Below are positions 59,466 to 64,000 of a stretch of 64,000 bases of DNA, piece by piece. The stretch comes from Gonapodya prolifera JEL478 (lineage: Eukaryota > Monoblepharomycota > Monoblepharidomycetes > Monoblepharidales > Gonapodyaceae). The DNA lies in contig KQ965825.1 in assembly GCA_001574975.1 (NCBI GenBank), forward strand, positions 81,883 to 145,882, written 5' to 3'. Below the pieces are notes generated by a model that had not been told where the DNA came from, ran no database searches, and saw only the letters and a program-made list of their open reading frames with translations. Position 1 is the first letter of the stretch. Every line of letters starts with the position of its first letter. The translations under genes were made by a program, and so were the position numbers.

Positions 59466-61654
59466 ATGGCACTCTCACGTTCGCAGTCGGAGGAGACAAT
59501 CAGCATTGCGGCAAACGGAAATGCGAAGCCAGCCGATCCCCTCGCAAGCGTGCGATGGATTCGGATGGCGTTCTGCAATTTGAGGTTTGTTGAGAAGAGG
59601 AACACGACCCGGATACACAGCGATGGGAACGGCAACTGATCGCTTATACGATTAGCAACGCCATGATGTCGGTGCACTTCCCCATTCACCGCCTGGAAAA
59701 GCTTTCCAAGAGTGGAATTGGAAAACCCTACGCTGTGTTCCAAACTCCGATCATGGTGAGACTGGCCGCAAGAGACGGAATTTTTCGAATGATGTGAACT
59801 AATCTGACCATTGCCTGTTGGGCAGTACGACACGATCACGCCGGGTGCTGAACTCGGATGTGTCGGAGAGGTCAACTGTGTGCCTCAACTTGACACCATC
59901 CGCGTGCTCCCGTGGGCACCAAACACTGCGGTAGCATTGGCAGAGTTCTACACTCGTGACGTCGAAAAGGGTAAGAAATATGGCTTTTCGTTCTCAGCAC
60001 GTTGCTGGGCTGACTGGAGGCTCTCCCCACACGAATCCATTGATTTTGCTTTTCCACTTTCTAGATTCGATATCCGGCTCGGCCAGCCCCTACTGCTCAC
60101 GATCATTCTTGAAGAAGCAGCTTGCGACATTAAAGAGCGAGTTCGGATACGAGGTGGGACAGCGGAAACAGATTGGTGTCAATGACGTTCCCATTGACAT
60201 ATCCCTTCCCTCACATCAGCCGGTTGTCGGACTCGAAGTCGAATTCATCCTCTTCAAGGGATACGATCCTGTCACGAAACTCCCCGTTAAGCTTGAGTAG
60301 GTCCAGTCACACCCCACCAATGATTGCCTCGATCTAACTAGTTTCTTCGCAGTGACTTGTGAGAACGTTTGATTGACATCGAAGATATCTCCTTGAAACT
60401 AATACCCATCGTTTTTTCGTTTCCTTCTGTTCTTGGCGGACTCTCGTGTCACCTCAGCATGTACTGTGAAGACCAGTGCTGGAACACGATCGGCGGGAAA
60501 GTCCTCACCGAGCTCTGCGAAACACTCCAGGACGTAAGCACCCCACTCCACTTCAAAACCATCACCATCTCTGCTCATCACTCTTAATTCCCCACTTAAC
60601 TTAACCCCTGCCCCCCCCTCCTTCTCCAGCTCGGCATCGAAGTGTACACTTTCCACCCCGAATCCGGCAACGGCCAATACGAGCTCTCTCTCGGCCCGGC
60701 ACCCATGCTGCGCGCCGCCGACGACCTCCTCTTCATCCGCCAAGCACTGCGCGCCATCGCCACAAAGCACGGCCTCAACGCGACAGCGACCCCAAAGATC
60801 CTCCTCGACCAGCCCGGGAACGGGGCGCATATCCACTTGTCGCTCGTAGACTCGACAGGCAAGAACATTTTCCCAGACTCCACTGCGGAGAAGAAGTTTT
60901 CCAAGCCGGCGGAGCACTTCATTGCTGGCGTGTTGGACCATATGGACGCCATTCCGGCGGTGTCCATGCCGAGTATCAACTCGTACGCGCGTGTCGCGAA
61001 ATCGATGTGGGCGTCGTACTATGTTACTTGGGTGAGTGGCTTCGTTTCTGGCTTTCAAGCAAATGGGCAGTTTCTTCCACGGAACTGATATATCGGCTTA
61101 TTTTTCTCGAACGACAGGGGTACGAGAACAGGGAAGTCACCGCACGGATTGCATGCCCACCGTATGGAGGTAAGGAGTCCCGTGCTGCGCAAATTGTCGA
61201 CCATCCTTTTAAATCTTTGGGAGCTCGTCCCTATCAGGATCATACAACAACGTCGAATTCCGCCCGCACGACGGCGCCGCCAACCCATACCTCGCTTTCG
61301 GGACCTACCTCGCCGCCGGGATGGACGGCATGCGGAGAAAGCTGGAACTCGGTGTTGACATGAAAGATGACCCGGCCGTGCTCCCCGAGGAGGAGATTGA
61401 GAAGTTGGGGATTAGGACCTTGCCAAGGTCACTTCCGGAGGCGCTTGATAATTTGGCAAAGGATCAAGTGAGCGGTTCGGTTGAGGTCTCGACGAAAACA
61501 TAGCAACATTAACGAACGGAAATGATAGGTTCTCATCGACGCCCTCGGTCCGGACCTTTACAGAGTGTTCACCTCGGTCAAGAGGTTTGAATACGAGACC
61601 ATCTCCAAGTGGTCTTTCGAGGACCAGATCAAACTCTTCACGTCGCGGTACTAG
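59466..61654 (+). CDS. Glutamine-synthetase-like protein (FluG/lengsin-type catalytic domain)
   Basis: Start MALSRSQSEETISIAANGNA. Exons 59466-59584, 59656-59755 and 59826-59971 join to give SVRWIRMAFCNLSNAMMSVH, then GIGKPYAVFQTPIM and DTITPGAELGCVGEVNCVPQ. Later come GLEVEFILFKGYDP (ExE metal ligands), YTFHPESGNGQYELSLGPAP, GNGAHIHLSLVDSTGK (ATP/metal loop), AGVLDHMDAIPAVSMPSINS, NNVEFRPHDGAANPYLAFGT and AAGMDGMRRKLELG. The last exon ends FEDQIKLFTSRY. These are the type-I-like GS motifs found in FluG and lengsin relatives, rather than eukaryotic GSII. It may ligate ammonia or an amine to an acid, or serve a non-catalytic role. No N-terminal amidohydrolase (FluG) domain is present. Confidence 0.88.
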
Positions 61655-63415
61655 AGTGATCGGAGAGTGGAACGAAGTTTTTATTTAGGTTTGCAGTCTT
61701 TATAGGGTAGACGTGTTATAATTTGTGCATCGGTTAGACACATTTTATTCGACTTTAAAGTTGGAATATAGAAGTTGGAATCTAGTTACGGTTGTACAAG
61801 GTGCTTTCACATTTAGTGCTCCTTTTCAACAACGGTTCTTCTATTGAGATCCCAAAGTACTATTTGTTCATATATCGCATAGACTTCGGTCTCTTTATGA
61901 ATTGGGTTGCGGGCATCCATCTCAAAAATGACATGTGAGGTGGGCGTGTCTCTCCATCAGCTCATCAGGACTATGACTCACACAGGAAGTGGACAATCTT
62001 CGTGTATCGTTTGAAAGGCAGTAGTTCGATCGATATACAATGTCATTAGGGTAACTGGAAACACACTCGGAAAATATTCAACATTTTCCCGATATCACCA
62101 ACTCCACTGATTTGACTAAGTGAAGACGAGTTGTGTGCTTTCGGGGAGCCAAAAAAATGGGATGCTATTCTGACGTCAGCTGTCATCAATGGTGCAAGCG
62201 GTAGCGAACCATCGTGCCTCCTCAAAACGACGGTTAATATAGAGGAGTGATCTCCAGTAGGACGTTTACATCAATGTTTTACAGGACTTCAACTGCTTGA
62301 CATTCCAGTGAAAAGGCGCGTTCGGAGCTCGGAGAATGGTGGATCAGAGACCCACTGGCAGGCATGAAAGTGTCCAACAGAATGATGGAGTCAAAGAGCT
62401 GGTTCGGCCAATGCATAATCATTCGAACAGTCAGAAGCAACAATAAGTTTCTGGCGTGATCAGCCAAGTCCGTTTTTCAGTAGCAAGGTATTTCTTGCCT
62501 CCGCAGCGATCTGCAATAGGCAATGTCTGTTTCGGCCACAAAGAACGATTATCTGACATTCTCAGCCTAGGTCTCGCTAATAATTCCCAAAAGCGCTAAT
62601 AGATTGACTGCAGACAACAGCGACCAAAATACCCTCTTCTCCACCATACAGGCACAGTGTCCCTCTGTGAGAGCAAAATAGCGCTGTGTTAGGGCGCCTA
62701 AAACAAAAATTTGCCGACGTCATTCCATTGTCCACCAGGCACGAACACAACATTGATACTTTGTAGGTAGTCATGAAGGAAGTATCAATGTGGCTTGGAT
62801 ATTCATTGAACCCGGTTTGGACAGTTGGTCTCTGACAAAAGTTCGTGCGCGCCAGCAACCTTGAGTGGCACCGATGCCCAAAAGATATTAGGATCACTGC
62901 GAATTGCAGAAACAGCACAAATATGTATAGTCAGAGAGTCGGAGATCGAACAGAACAGATGGAAGGTCCATACTTGGCATACTTCGAGGGAAGATTGAAC
63001 ACGTCAGTGACAAAATTGAGCAGCTGTGAAGGTCGCCAACGTGCGAGGGGCTTTGCAAAGGCCGAAAACACGTCCCCAAAAGCGATATGAGAGACCAAGC
63101 GGAATAGCTGGAAGGTCCACGCTAAGCTAATTGAGTCGTAGAGCAGTCAGCGCGGCCGAGGCAAGGAGGAGGACCGCGACGACGTGCGGCTGGACCGGCA
63201 CTCGTTATTGTTATCCGACGAAACAAGTGAGAGAATTGGGGCTCTTCCGTGAGCGGCATAAATTAAAGCTACTAATTCCAACGCACTATTCCTAATCTTC
63301 CATCCAACGGCCTCACGCGCTTATCAGTTCCCTTCAAACGCCCCGAAAGCTCCATTACAAAGCTTTTCCTGATCTCCCCCCAAGCTCCAGACTCGATGAA
63401 ATCCACATTTGTTAC
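61655..63415. other. Long region without a supported gene
   Basis: Contains an imperfect short direct repeat: 'gaacagatggaaggtccata' near 62950 and 'ggaatagctggaaggtccac' near 63101. A possible last exon of the right-edge gene lies at 63272-63385 (minus; EIRKSFVMELSGRLKGTD), but the splice to it would need an intron of about 30 bases, which is too short to trust. Confidence 0.4.
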
Positions 63416-64000
63416 TTACATGGCGCAGAGTGCCGCTGCCCAGTCATCCACAGGTAGCTCTGGTAGGATATTGGTTATGGTTATTTCAAGGTGCGCAAGG
63501 TTTGGGTATCGCCGAGTGAGCACCACGAGATCGCGCAGGGGTGGTGGAAGTCGACATCGCATAGTTGGTCTGGAAGGTCTCCACGCTGGGTTTGGTCCGA
63601 CCATCTGTTGCTGCACTCTGCAAGTACCACCTGCAGAGAGTGCACCCGTGCACATGCTTCACTGGCAGTCGTCCCTCTTGTGATTTCATGCCCGAACTAA
63701 TTTGAGCATCATACTGCATTTCAGGCCAGGAGACATAATCATTGACGTCCCCATACAGACACGCGCTAGGAATACCACCAAGGTGTCGGAGGTTGGGGAA
63801 AAAGAACGGAACGTCTTCCTCCACAACCCTGCGAATGTCAGCCCACAAGTTTGTCCGACAAAAGTGCACCCACGTCCTGTTCTTCATAGACATCCGTGCC
63901 GGGTACCAATTTGAAATTGTCAGTGAGGTGATTCGTGATCGAGCATCCGATGAGGTTGAATCAAAGAATAGGAAACTCATGGACCGTGTGCTCCTCAGCT
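63416..64000 (-). CDS. Partial F-box/LRR-like protein, cut by the window edge
   Basis: The 5' end lies beyond 64000. The upstream exon reads TSLTISNWYPARMSMKNRTW and VEEDVPFFFPNLRHLGGIPS. After an intron, another frame continues with LPPPLRDLVVLTRRYPNLAH and LEITITNILPELPVDDWAAA, ending at 63416. The repeated 'PNL.HL' pattern with long hydrophobic spacing is typical of degenerate LRRs in fungal F-box proteins. No F-box is visible because the N-terminus is missing. Confidence 0.55.

Noticed and set aside
63272-63415. Extra last exon for the right-edge F-box/LRR-like gene
   Set aside because: The only donor/acceptor pair would define an intron of about 30 bases, too short to be trusted.

Overview
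The window looks like nuclear DNA of an early-diverging, probably zoosporic (chytrid-type) fungus. Genes are closely spaced on both strands. Most are cut by several short GT-AG introns of about 50-200 bases, usually with GTGAG or GTAAG donors. The gene content is fungal or opisthokont: a retromer subunit, the CPSF-73/Ysh1 pre-mRNA endonuclease, PEX7, a secreted GH10 xylanase, and LRR-TM-SH3 receptor-like and seven-helix receptor genes of the kind seen in chytrids. I name no species; the phylum is inferred from gene content only.

Layout. 1-2416: gene-free tandem repeats (units of about 500 and then about 166 bases) and a very G-rich tract. 2417-6384 (minus): VPS29, an AhpD-like carboxymuconolactone decarboxylase, and a phytanoyl-CoA dioxygenase. 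6920-8603 (plus): an unknown membrane protein. 10177-13087 (minus): an LRR-TM-SH3 receptor-like protein. 13716-13970: a decayed copy of part of the Ysh1 tail. 15511-19940 (minus): two tandem seven-helix receptor genes. 20570-22136 (minus): an ankyrin protein. 22367-26525 (minus) and 26653-28349 (plus): YSH1 and PEX7, head to head. 29009-33122 (plus): a GNAT acetyltransferase, a LITAF-domain protein and an unknown gene. 34746-36781: two unknown genes diverging from almost the same point. 37260-38825: a broken ankyrin paralogue. 39439-41779: a divergent protein kinase. 42112-42920: an unknown gene. 42964-44897 (minus): an MgtE-type cation transporter. 45320-47476 (plus): a CASTOR/GATS-like ACT-domain protein. 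47719-48365 (minus): an AT-hook membrane protein. 49005-61654 (plus): GH10 xylanase, BTB protein, acyl-CoA thioesterase, oligoribonuclease, aspartyl aminopeptidase and glutamine-synthetase-like protein. 63416-64000 (minus): a partial F-box/LRR-like gene.

How the genes may work together. Several products touch acyl-CoA and peroxisome metabolism: the PhyH enzyme with a SKI C-terminus, PEX7 and the double-hotdog thioesterase. Another set concerns sensing: the LRR-SH3 protein, twin receptors, the kinase and the CASTOR-like protein. These links are inference, because the genes are not in operons. Several conserved genes carry one or more apparent frame changes inside well-conserved exons (AhpD-like, GNAT, ankyrin, CASTOR-like). 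With the 13-base N gap, this raises the possibility of residual assembly indels as well as real gene decay. I found no tRNA, rRNA, CRISPR array or recognisable transposon.
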